From NCBI GenBank assembly GCA_009792885.1, contig WMCF01000025.1:11670782-11734781 (forward strand): 64,000 bases of DNA, written 5' to 3'. This DNA is from Eremophila alpestris peregrina. Its lineage: Eukaryota; Chordata; Aves; Passeriformes; Alaudidae. Both the position numbers and the translations under genes were made by a program. A model generated the notes under the pieces. It made no database searches. It was not told where the DNA came from and saw only the letters and a list, made by a program, of their open reading frames with translations. Each line of letters begins with the position of its first letter. The first letter of the stretch is position 1. Shown piece by piece: positions 26,601 through 37,026 of the stretch.

Positions 26601-29600
26601 CATTCTAGACCTATGAATGAGTTGCAGTTTTTAAACACAAAATGTAAGAACACATTTAATCAAAAATTAAATTATTTAGACTATCAGCAGCCAGTGCTAG
26701 TTATTTCTGCAAAGCCTTAGCAGGTACATTTTTAATAACCATCTATCCATCAATGAATTCCAGAGATAATCACATAAATAAATGAAAGCTGTCAATAACA
26801 CAGATGTGAGCATGGACCTCTGCTTCACCAGCTTTTAGGACACATTTATGGCTTCATGAGTGGCTTCACTTCTGTGTTCCACAAACTCATATTTACATCT
26901 TGAAACCAGAGCCCAACCTCTTCAGAGTAATTCTGTTCCAAAGAGTACAGGTTGATATATAACTGTTTCCTCATAAAATGTTTTGGTGAAAATCCACTAA
27001 CACCTTTCAGCCAGAGTTGGTCTTCTTCCAATCAGAGCCTGGTATGCAAACACGGCCTATGACATAAACCACATGGAGAATGGCCCTCCCCTGTGGAGAG
27101 GAAGTATTTCTAGTGCTTTTTGAGAATACTGAACTGCTAATTTCAAAGCTATGTGTTCTTTACTCTCATAGGGGACCACCCAACACTGTTCAGACAAACA
27201 TATACCATGAAGGCATTTGGGTAAGGAAAAGATGTGGTAATAACTGTTTCCTGGTGGCAACTGTTTCCTGCTTGGAGCTGAATGTAGACCATTCTTTCCA
27301 TGCTTACTGCCAGAGCAATCAACACCTGTCTGGTTGCAATAAATTCTGATGACTGTCTCAAGCAAGAGTTCTGGGGAAGGGGAAGAGGGCTTCTTCTCTT
27401 CTAATTGCAGCATGTAGTGCACTGCCTGAACATTTTTGAAATACATGGTAAAGGTACTATCAGAAAGCTTGTGCCCATACTGATCACCGGGTCAATCATT
27501 TTGTTTGCCCTCCTGTGAATCAAGAAGGAAAAATATATATTCAACTTTATTTTATTTACAGGTAATTTAATGCTTGAACTCTCCTAACTGAAAAAACATT
27601 CCAAAGCAGGTTTGCGAATCCTGCTTTTTATGTCTATTAAATTTACAAGTTTTCTGTGAACTGCTCTTCTATATAAATTATATTCATACTAAGAGTCTGT
27701 AAATATCAAAATGCTGTATCTACAAATATGGAAATCCAAGACTTGAGTATTCAAAAGATTGGAAGTCAGAACTCAACAATCCAGCACTTTTCCTTATTGT
27801 TCCTTTAGTACATCTTGTGGTATAACACTAGCTGGCAATTAAAGATTGCTCACTTTTCTCCTGCCCTGATGAGATGGGAAGGAGAATGGAAAGAAGTAAA
27901 AGCTGGGACTTAAGAACATTTTAATAATTGAAATAAAGTTAATAAGACTAACAATAATAATAAATGAAATGTGACAGAAGAAAAAGAGAGGAATAAAATC
28001 CAAGGAAGACCAGTGATGTACAATACCACTGCTCATCACCCACTGACCAGTGCTCAGCCCAACCTGATCAGTGATGGGCAGCTCCTGGCCAGCTCCTCCC
28101 AGGCTGTGGGCTGGGCATGGCACACTGTGGTTTGGAATATGCCTTTGACCACTTTGGGTCAGCTGTCCTGGCTGTGCTCCTTCCTGGCTTCTTATGCACC
28201 TGCTTGCTGGCAGAGCATGGAAAATTGGAAAGTCCTTGACTTAGAGTAAACACTGCTCAGCAACAACTGAAACATCAGTGTGTTATCAACTTTGTTCTTA
28301 TACTAAATCCAAAATCCAGTACAAGGAGGAAAAATAATTCAATCCCACCCAAAACCAAGACACCTGGTCAGAGCCAAACTATTTAGATAACTGTTTAAGA
28401 ATTATGGTGCAAAAATCCCTTCCCAATTCCTACACAAAAAGTAGTTTTTCACTTAAGGCAGAGAAAGTTATGCACACTTTTTCTGGTGGAATCTCTTTAC
28501 AGAATAGAATTTGGTACAATATTATTAGATGATATTTAACTGTCAACCTGCATGTCTTAAAAATACACAAAAAACTGGTACAGAAGATTCTGTGCTGAAG
28601 AGAGGGAATTACATGTAAAAAAAACATTTCTGTATATGTGCTGTCAAAGATTTTAGAAGAAACAAAGACTTAAAGAAACTTCCCCACCCTTCCAAAAAGC
28701 ATTTTTATTGAATAAAATTATTTCAAAAACATTTATTCCATATTTTATGTTAATTAAAACTTAAAATATGCACAACAGCACTCTGGGTGCCTGACATCAT
28801 GAACTTCGAAAGCTTTATATCTGTTTAACTGAAAACCTGTGAAATGTTGTAATAAAATGCTTCTTAAAAACATGACATTAAAAATGTGTTAGATCATGTC
28901 TAATTTAGTGGAGAAAAACCTTCCATAAAGACATAAATTAGAAAGAAGCACTCTTTTTCACTTCAAGTTTTTCCTCTAACTGAGTTCCATCCAAAAACAT
29001 AGGTATCTGAGATATCTCAAATAGAGTAAAATGAAGGCTTGACAAGCAGTTGATTTGTAACCTGTGTGCCAGCTAGCAAAGAGTGTTCCATTGGATAGCA
29101 CCCAGAAATCTAAAAATTCTATCACTAGGTACACAAACAAATAATTTAAATAAGAAACAACCCTCAAGCAGAAAAAGCATGCTTATTATTCTAAAACTTG
29201 CATTTTTTTTTAATTCTTTCTTTGTTAAGACAAATAAAACTCAGGCATCAACCTTTAATTCAAAGAGCTTATTTGTCAGGTTCCATTGAAAAGCTTAGGA
29301 TCATATTTATTCAGCCAGAAAGCACAGACCAAATCAGATTTTTTTTAGAAAACCTTCTAGAACTTAAAACAAAGATAAATTATTGAATAATAAATAAACC
29401 TCTTGTCCTAAGAAACAGAAATTTAAATTGCTGTTACTTGGACAGCCATCTGTAGAAGGAGTTCTCTGGAAGGTCTGTGCACAGGTTGCAGGGCAAAAGC
29501 AAAGATGGCTGGACAATGCTAAGTTAACACATGGGACAGGAATCCGAATTGTGTATTTTCTCTACCCCAACTCAAGGAATCAGCTCTTAAACTTAAAAAT

Positions 29601-32600
29601 AAGTCTAAATAAAACCAAAAATATTATAAATCTCTAAGGAAAAACACTAGAAAAATCATTCCAATGCTTTGCTTTTAAGCACCAAAGATAAATGTGCTTA
29701 TAAACTGGAACATTTGGAAGTATATTGGTGGTCTGGGAAATAGGATTAAGTTAATAATTTCACATTACAAAATTATCTCACAATGTTTGCAAGTAAATCT
29801 CCTGAGGAATGCAGCAGTTAGAATCATGTTTCAATATCTGTGCTTTTGGATCAGATTTACTGCAACCTGTTGCATTCAGACAGGCACATAAAAAACAACT
29901 GAGAAGGAGAAAGTTTAACTGACCTAAACTACATGCCTTCTGAGTCTACCATGACATCAAATTCTACTGTTACAGTGAAACCAGGGTATGATATTTCCAT
30001 GGAAGTTAGAATTGTTTAGATTTGAACATATAACATCAAATAACCTTGCTTCCTTTGTTTTTGCAGACAAATGCCCAGATGACCTTAATTAACCTTTGCT
30101 CTGGCAAAGTACAGAAGAAATCTTAATCCCATTTTCTCATACAGTACCAGCAGTTTGAGCAGTAGCACCTCTACTGTGCTGCCCTAAATCTCCTTTTCTT
30201 TAATGCTCTCATTAGTTCTGTAACATCTACCCGGGAGCATAGCATACCCCCCTAAAATGTCCATTGTTCTCAAAATTCTACTTGCTATTTGAAAGGGCTC
30301 ATAATTTTGAAGCAATGCACAAAGAAATTATAATTTCTGTCTAGAAACAACTGCTTTAGACACAGCATACGTACGTTCAGCAAGACAGAATAAACACAAG
30401 CCACACTGAAATTCATTTCTATTCTCCTTTGTTCTGGATTTCCATCTTCCATAAAGTTCTCCTCCTAGATTTGCTCCTAAATTGTTCAGTAATGTTCACT
30501 TTTCCTCAACTACCCCACTTGATTTCTTTTCTGACTGATCCTGATTTCATCTTATTGGTTGAAAAATGCTGTCAGTTGTCCAGGTTTTTATGTAACACCG
30601 TCTGGCTCTTAAACAATGTCAATTTTCATTCCTGTAAACTAATCTGGCAGCCAAAAGTATGCAAACTGTCACAAAAAAGCTGTTAATGGCTTTTAATTAT
30701 TTTTGCTAACTAAGTCAACATCAGCCTAAAATGCCTGGGTAAAATCAAGTAAAGCCTAAAATTGTATCACAACTCGTGCTGAAGTTGGAATTTTATCTTT
30801 ACTTGAGGAAGAGTATTTTGGAACACCACCTTCTAGGAAGCAAAAAAAAACAACACACCACAAGCATTTTTTTAAGCTTGAAGAAATATCAGCAATTTGC
30901 TGTACTACAGCTCGGTGTAACAAAATAAATATCAATACCAGTAAGTTACAAAGACTAAGCAAAAGGCAGCAAATTAAATAAGTTAGGACTATCAGACTAG
31001 AAGAAACAAACAAGCAATCATAAAACAAACCCATTCATGTGAACGCACAATGAATTTCAAAACTGTCTGTGCCAGATTTTTTTTCTTCTCTTTTCTGATA
31101 ATGAACATATTATCATTACAAAAGAATAATGTTAATACTTAACCTACTCTGCTATTTCTACTTGACTGATCAGAGACATAAACTCTTATTAGAATTTAAG
31201 GCAGGAGTGTTCACTCGTGTGATACTCTGGATTTCGGGAAACTAATCCCAAAACTACTACGGATGTAGCTCTAAGATTTCCTGTAACAAAGACAGCCAAA
31301 GACCAAAATTTCCCACATTCAAAACCATATTTAGCATCTGGGTGCTAAAAGGAAAAATCCGAATGTGTTCTCCTGACCTGGAAGATTTTATAAATTTAAT
31401 TAAGTGATCTGAAGACCAACATATTACAAACTGGCCTCAGAATATCAATACCCTGCCTTACTCCAACTCAATTAATTTTCATGCATTTTTCTTTAAATTT
31501 TGATTTCAAAGATTTATTTTATTCCAGTTTTCACTTAATTTGACATTTTGTCACCAAGACTGTCTTAAACTACATTTCCAGTGATAGCCACAGTCAGCTC
31601 TCAAAAACGTTCAGCCTATAAATATATAAAACAGGGCTGCTGCATGTGTTAAAGGTCAGTTTCTTTCTTGTAACAAAGAATAAAAATGCAAGCATACATT
31701 GTGCTTGCATAAATAGGCAGAAATCTTGCTTTATAGGCAAGCATTGAGGTATAGTAGTGATAGCATTAACAAGTTGTGTGCAAATACATGGAAGAAATGC
31801 TTAGCTTAGTACTGCTTTCTTACATTGAAAGAATAAATGAATGAATGAAAAGTACTTTGGGATCTCTTCATGGTATATTGTAATATTGCCAGGCAGAGAT
31901 TTCAAGTAAGAAACACTTTAAGAACAAATCTTAAAGTGAACTGGATACTTTAAAACAAAACAAACCCTTCAATAACAACTCCTAAAACAAATTGGATACT
32001 TAAAACCAAAACACACTAAGCCTCTGAACTCTGAATGTGTGTTCTGTTACTAACATTTGAAAAGTAGTTAGATTTTCTGTCTGGAGAATACACAATCTTT
32101 ACCTGATTCAATGCACACAGACAATTCAGATATAAGCAATATTGTTTTCTCTCTTGATCGTTTCTCTCAGACAATGGAAATAATCACTAGGTCTGAGGCC
32201 AAACAAACAAAAAATGTGAGTATGGATGGTGACAAAAGACTATTTTTAATGGCAAATTAGACCTGCACACCTGTCTAAATCGAGGACTGGTACTTGTATT
32301 TTACACAGTTGGTCAGTTACTCTGCTGAGCCAGTAGAATAACATCACCTAACATTGTTAAAAACAGACATGCAGTAACATGCAAATACACTTTCTGAGGT
32401 CAGAAGGTATATTAAAATCCTCAAAGGAAAACGTGGATTTGGGCTGGTGAAAAGAACAGCATACAGGGTAATGCAGTAAATTTGTTCCACAAGGAGACGG
32501 GAAAAGAGAAAAGATCTATTACATCTTAGTCTTTCTGCTGCCTCCTGTCACAAAAAATCCTAGGGAAATCATGAAATTGGGCAATTGGTGAACAGATGCA

Positions 32601-35600
32601 ACTGGTGTATATAGGGATGACCTTGCAGAGATGAATGTACTCAGGTTTGAAACATTTATGTGCAGATGGAAAACACACATTTCAAATAGGTATCTGCAAA
32701 CTGCAAAACCCATGGAAGAGTACAAAATAACTGAAAATAAACTTGTCCCTCTGACCCTGTAGAAATTTAAAATTACAGATTGGGAGAACAAAAAAGCTGC
32801 CACTATCCCCTATATTCCATACACACAGAGAATAATAATTAGGATAGAATGCTAGCTTTAAAATCTAGGACTGAATATTAATATTTAGCTAAGATTAAAC
32901 CTAAGACTGAAAGTTATCAGTAAACAGCCTAACACTTAGAACACCTGGAGTGAACTTCTGGCACTAGCGCAGAGTTTCTCTGTTCTTGGGCCAATCACTC
33001 GCTTTTTCAGTACAATGGGTGTAAAATGGGAAAAAAACCAACCTTGTTTTGATGTGTTATTTTGACCTCAGTTGGCACAAGAATCAAAATCACATTTCAG
33101 ATGGTTAGGTGCAAAATAATATATATATATATGACCCTTGTTTTAATTTTAAAGATTTTCAGTCAGGCTCATTTGAGGCAAGAGGCTTCAAGCTATGCAT
33201 GGTGAAGAAATAATGGAGGTGGTAACTGAGAAATGAGTAGCCAGATTTGTGTCTACTTTTACTAATCTCTTATTAATGAGTCCACAATAAATCAAGGAAA
33301 TCAGAATGAAATTAAGTTAGTAAATTTCCTGTACTTACAAGAACAATATTTTAGTAGCAGCCATCAAAAAATGCATTTATACATAGCACAATGGCTAAGA
33401 GATTTTTAACACAAAAGAGGCTACAATGGAATATATTTAAAAAAAAATCCTGTGACACCAGAAAAACAGTTCACTCTCAGCAGCTCCTACTGCAAGTTTA
33501 CACACAAAGTATTTTGATGGGTGTACATACAAGCACCAAACTAACTGTGAGGAAATTAGTCCCAACAAAATTTAACAGATAGGAGGAAGGACCTGCTGTT
33601 GCTTTTCCAAAATTCAGAAAAGTGTAAAATTAAACCTCACCTCCCCTTCCTCCCTCTTACACCAACGCTGTTGCTGCTGTAGTGGGAGAAGTCTCCCATC
33701 CAGCATCCCATACAGAGTTCTCAACTCCGAGATACCCGGATTAGAGGCCGCATGCACTGGCAGTTCCCCTATGGGGCAGGGATACTTGTAGGCACAGGAC
33801 AAATAAAGAAAAGGCACATTAAACAGCAACTAGGAAATGTTCCTTCTACCTCCAAGGCTCCAGCCAGCACAAAGCCCTGTTAGAAGAGACTGCACAGGCA
33901 GCAGGGGTGGACACTTGTTCCCAGTCCTGAAGCAGTAGCAACTGAGTCACCACAAACCAGGCTGACCAGCTGGATCTCAAACAAGAAAAGGAGAAGCAGC
34001 AAACACACTGTGCTGCAAACACTCATGATCTCAATGCCAAAGCAGGGAAATATGACCTTAGATTTAAATGACTGTTTAATTTTCCAAGTGTCAGATTTCA
34101 TGGGTTTGCTAATGAGATCTTTCCTGACGTTCTCAAACCACAGAAGTTTACTGGTCATCATTCCTGCTTCTAACATTTCCTAGTTCATCTACACCTGTCA
34201 GAACTCCCTGGCACTAGGATAGGGAGCTTCCTTCTGAGGTACAATACCACCAAATTAAAATCAGCAATCCGTGCCCTGACTTCTGCCTTTCTGACTCATC
34301 TTGAAAGCAACGAAGTAGAGCGAACTATGAATTTTGATAAAATAACTTAAAATACTGGTCACATACCAAGCTGCCAGTAAGATTACCAAAGGAGACTTCC
34401 TACTGGCATTGAATAATGCAGGCATTGTGTACCTTGCTTTTGATCAAATCTGACAAAATAACAGCCAATGGGTTTGCCCAGCAGCTACTATTCCTTGAGA
34501 CATGGAAATGTATTTTCATGCTAGATGTTGTCCCTGAAAATTTCATCAGAGCCACATTGAAAGGAAATATAATGCATTATGACTCTTCCAAATGGCTGAA
34601 AGAACAGGTGACCTCTGAAGTATGCAGAAAATGAGAGCAAAACCATGTAACTTTCTCAATGAAAGGGTTTACCATGGATAGCTAAGAGCAAGACAGATAA
34701 TAAAAGTCAACCTAAATTAGACGTCACACACACTCTGCTCCTGGGATCAAAGAGAATAAAATTATTTTGAAAATATTTGCAGATATTTTCTTGTGCAGCA
34801 CAAAGCTCCAGAAAGTTTTCTTTCTATGACTTGGATCTGATGCTTAAACATCACACTGTTAGGGTTGCAGAGAACCAAGAGGAGTTTGCTATTAATCACC
34901 TGCACTGCTTGTTTACCTCTTACTTGCTTTAAAGGAAAGGCGGCAGTTCTAGCTGGGAAAGGAAACACTAGTCAGTTGTAAGAGCCTCTGCAGTATTATT
35001 AGACAGTGCACTAATTTATAAATCGCTCTACATGATCAAGCAGGCATAAAACAATATTTGAGAACAGAAAGCAAAAATCATAGGCATTGGCAAACGATCA
35101 CAGGAAGGCCCAGAAGTAGTTTCACATAGAAAGACAACTTTTTTCCTACAGAAATTAACAGAAGAGACATTACAAGCACAACATCCCTATGTTAATCTCT
35201 GGGGTTTATTCAACTAAACTGTCTCCGACTACAAAAAACTCAGTCCGAAAAGAGAACTGGTGCACTGCAGTAACATTCCGGCTGAGCCCACTTCACAAAG
35301 ACTCCACTAAGTAGGCCACCACTTTGGAAAAGCACATATGCCCAAAGTGAACTCTAAAGTACCAGACCAGGGCATCAACATGCACTACCGATGGGCTCAG
35401 GACCCGATCTCAGCAGGTTTCAGAACTCTGCACAGAAATGCGGGCCCGCGGCTCATCCCGGCTGTGCCAAATGCGAGCTCTCGGCGGGGTGTCCAGCAGC
35501 CGCCCTGCTCAGCTTCCTCTGAGACTCCTCCTCACCATCATCACGCTGCGGGATATGGGGGCAGAACGCCTGTGTGTGTGCGAGGCTGGGGCAGAAACCC

Positions 35601-36132
35601 ACGGTGAAAGAACCCAACCAAGCAGACGCACTCAGCGCGGGGGCCCTGGCCATTCCCGGAGCGGCGGCTGGGGGCAGGGAACGCCGTGGCGCAGGTGGAG
35701 GAAAAGCAGGACCTTCCTTCTCTGGGGGCGCGGGTCAGCTCCCCTGAGGGGCGGTCGGGAGACGGCAGAGGGGCGAACGCTGCTCCCGGGGGCCGAGAGA
35801 AGCGGGGGGAGGAGACGCCCGGTTCGGGCGGGGCGGGCCGGGGCTTTCCCATCCCGGGGGGCGGTCCCGACCCCGGCGCCCACCCCGGCCCGGCCGGCTC
35901 ACCAGAAGAGCAGGTTGGCGCAGACGAAGCCGCCCAGGCTGCGGAGGGGCCGCTCCCAGCTCAGCGCCGCCGCGATGCAGCAGCCCACGGCCAGCCCCGT
36001 CTCTCCCAGCACCGCCGCCGCCCCGGCCCCGCCTGACACCTCCGTCGGCTCCGGCTCCCCGGGCGCCGTCGCGCCTCGCTCCTGCGGGGCCTCCGCTTCG
36101 TGGGGCTGCGCTGGGATCTCCGCGCTCGCCAT
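20589..36132 (-). CDS. RETREG1: RETREG1 (FAM134B) reticulophagy regulator, 5' part of gene: exons 1-3 with introns
   Basis: RETREG1 is an ER-membrane receptor for selective autophagy of the ER. Its reticulon-homology domain inserts two membrane hairpins that bend ER sheets, and a C-terminal LIR motif binds LC3/GABARAP. Here three minus-strand exons join in frame: exon 1 (35903-36132), exon 2 (22268-22374) and exon 3 (20589-20615). Together they give about 121 residues, ending with the first hairpin (LLFW, then FVALTPWRVYHL, then GARLWRTIT). These closely match the mammalian protein as I remember it. The second hairpin, the LIR and the stop codon are missing from the window; I looked for the next exon (SWEVIN... 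in mammals) between 1 and 20580 and did not find it. Intron 1 is 13.5 kb and intron 2 is 1.65 kb. MYO10 lies upstream on the same strand, the neighbour expected from mammalian synteny, which supports the call. Confidence 0.93.
20616..22267 (-). other. RETREG1: RETREG1 intron 2
   Basis: A 1.65-kb AT-rich intron with donor GTAAGT and acceptor TTGCAG. It has no recognisable repeats or ORFs of interest. Short open frames (for example 21358-21693) lack any recognisable protein features. Confidence 0.85.
22268..22374 (-). CDS. RETREG1: RETREG1 exon 2 (first reticulon-homology hairpin)
   Basis: The exon is 107 nt. The acceptor TTCTAG ends at 22375, and the donor GTAAGT follows at 22267-22262. Its first base completes the Trp codon begun in exon 1, then 35 codons follow: FVALTPWRVYHLTSLVIL, GVLIVQIMKDLVF, SKIK. 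A single G carries into exon 3. The TPWRVYHL core and the long hydrophobic run are characteristic of the RETREG family. Phase agrees on both sides, so exons 1 and 2 are securely joined. Confidence 0.93.
25720..26062 (+). mobile_element. CR1 3' ends (one or two truncated copies)
   Basis: 25733-25785 resembles the CR1 tail (GACTAGCTGACCTCCAGCTG, then TCCTTCCATCCTATG and a TTCTAT-type end). 25890-26060 contains a second, clearer copy: GTTGTGGAATCTCCAACCTT, TGAGCTATCTGATCTGAATT, then CCTCCCAACCTGAATGGTAT and ATTCTGTGA. Both are short, 5'-truncated and in the same orientation. Confidence 0.65.
27818..28362 (+). mobile_element. Solo LTR of an avian ERVL-type endogenous retrovirus
   Basis: About 545 bp beginning TGTGGTATAACAC and ending AACCAAGACA, i.e. 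TG...CA ends. Inside, TAAGAACATTTTAATAATTG with AATAAAGTT near 27911-27942, TTGGGTCAGCTGTCCTGGCT near 28154, and CAACAACTGAAACATCAGTG near 28261 occur in the order I recall for a widespread avian LTR. No gag, pol or env sequence adjoins it. It is antisense to RETREG1 in intron 1. Confidence 0.75.
33118..33132. repeat. Short AT dinucleotide repeat
   Basis: About seven AT units in RETREG1 intron 1; a simple microsatellite. Confidence 0.85.
35903..36132 (-). CDS. RETREG1: RETREG1 exon 1 (start codon, acidic N-terminus, start of first membrane hairpin)
   Basis: Translation begins at the ATG at 36132-36130 in a strong Kozak context (G at -3, G at +4). It gives 76 codons plus two bases, starting MASAEIPAQP and ending LSWERPLRSLGGF...NLLF plus the first two bases of a Trp codon. 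The end is followed directly by GTGAGC, a good splice donor; unspliced reading hits TGA one codon later. The first 45 or so residues are rich in Ala, Pro, Glu and Gly and look disordered. The last 20 begin the hydrophobic hairpin. From memory the mammalian N-terminal region before LLFW is about 30 residues longer, so the bird start is shorter. No earlier in-frame Met was seen. Confidence 0.92.
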
Positions 36133-36180
36133 GGCTCGGTGCGGCCGCCGGGCTGCGGCTCGATGCGGCCGGGCGGAGCT

Positions 36181-36216
36181 GGGGCTGGGGCCGGGGCCGG
36201 GGCCGGGGCCGGGCCG
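36181..36216. repeat. GGGGCC hexanucleotide tract next to the RETREG1 start codon
   Basis: Four perfect GGGGCC units (36187-36210), preceded by one GGGGCT unit and followed by a partial unit. The tract lies 50-80 bp upstream of the RETREG1 ATG. In the RETREG1 sense strand it reads as CCCCGG-type repeat. It may fall within the 5' UTR or the core promoter; the transcription start cannot be placed from sequence alone. Confidence 0.9.
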
Positions 36217-36544
36217 GGAGGCGGAGGCGGGCCCGGGGCGGAGCGCGGCGCTGCCCCCGCGTTACCCCGCACCCGCCTCCGCGCAGGTGCCGCGGGGGCG
36301 GTGCCCGGCGGGCGGGGACCGGGCGGCCGCGGGGGGAGGCGCCGGGAACGGGCGGGCCCGAGGCTGCCGCCCCTGGCGAGAGTTTGTCCCGGCTGCGGGT
36401 GAGATCGACAGGAGCGCTCCGGTTCCCTGCTCGGGGAAAGCTGGGCAACCCCGTTGCTTTCTAGATTTGGGATGGTGAAGCTCACCGGAAGGTGCTGCCA
36501 GTGAGACTTGGCCTTCATCTCCTCCTCGCGTATATGTGCCACAG

Positions 36545-37026
36545 CCAAGCACTGTTGGAGCACGTCCAGAGGAGGGCCGCCAAGCTGATAAGAGGACTGG
36601 AACACCTCCCCTACGAAGACAGGCTGAGGAAGTCGGGGTTGTTCAGCTTGGATAAGAGGAGATTGTGTGCAGACCTCATAGCAACCTTCCCGTGTCTGAA
36701 GGGAGCCTACAGGGAAGCTGGAGAGGGACTTCTCAGGAACTGCAGTGATAGGACAAGGGGTAATAGGTTCAAATTGAAAGAGGGGAAATTTAGGTTAGAC
36801 ATTAAGAAGAAATTCTTTACTGTGAAGGTGGTTAGACGCTGGAACCGGTTGCCCAGGAACCTTGTGGATGCCCCAGCCCTGGCAGCGTTCAAAGCTAGGC
36901 TGGATAAAGCCTTGAGCAGCTTGGTCTAGTGCGAGGTATCCCTGCCCATGGCAGGGGAGGTGAGACTAGATTATCTTTAAGGTCTATTCCAACTCCTTGA
37001 CATTCTGTGATTCCATGATTCTATGA
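36545..37026 (+). mobile_element. CR1 LINE 3' end with open reverse-transcriptase C-terminal frame
   Basis: The plus-strand frame from about 36549 to the stop at 36929 reads LLEHVQRRAAKLIRGLEHLP, then YEDRLRKSGLFSLDKRR, LIATFPCLKGAYREAGEGLL, DRTRGNRFKLKEGKFRLDI, KKKFFTVKVVRRWNRLP and ALAAFKARLDKALSSLV. This is the typical C-terminus of the CR1 ORF2 protein, with no internal stops. The 3' UTR follows, ending in the CR1 octamer-like tail (TTCTGTGATTCCATGATTCT, then ATGAT). The copy is 5'-truncated. It sits just outside the RETREG1 CpG island, opposite in orientation to the gene, and the open frame suggests it is fairly young. Confidence 0.9.

Larger units (their letters stand above)
22375..35902 (-). 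other. RETREG1: RETREG1 intron 1
   Basis: A 13.5-kb intron with donor GTGAGC and acceptor TTCTAG. It is AT-rich and holds CR1 3' ends at about 25.72-26.06 kb and an LTR at about 27.82-28.36 kb. There is a short AT dinucleotide run at 33118-33132. I saw nothing else supportable in 22.4-25.7, 26.1-27.8 and 28.4-35.4 kb. Open frames there, the longest 129 codons, are unrecognisable. Confidence 0.8.
35430..36480 (-). promoter_or_regulatory. RETREG1: CpG island promoter of RETREG1
   Basis: About 1 kb of very GC-rich, CpG-dense DNA sits in otherwise AT-rich surroundings and covers exon 1 and the region upstream of the start codon. It contains GC-box-like motifs (GGGCGGGG around 36310, GGGCGGAG around 36170). 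No convincing TATA box was seen, as is usual for CpG-island promoters. The upstream edge falls just before a CR1 fragment beginning near 36545. Long open frames on both strands here (up to 346 codons) are products of the base composition. Confidence 0.85.

Noticed and set aside
27057..27446. 129-codon minus-strand frame in RETREG1 intron 1
   Set aside because: No family resemblance, and RETREG1 exons 1 and 2 already join in phase without it.
35438..36478. Long plus-strand open frame (346 codons) and several others in the CpG island
   Set aside because: Composition artefact: GC-rich DNA has few stops, the translations are low-complexity Arg/Pro/Gly/Ala, and the real coding exon runs on the minus strand.
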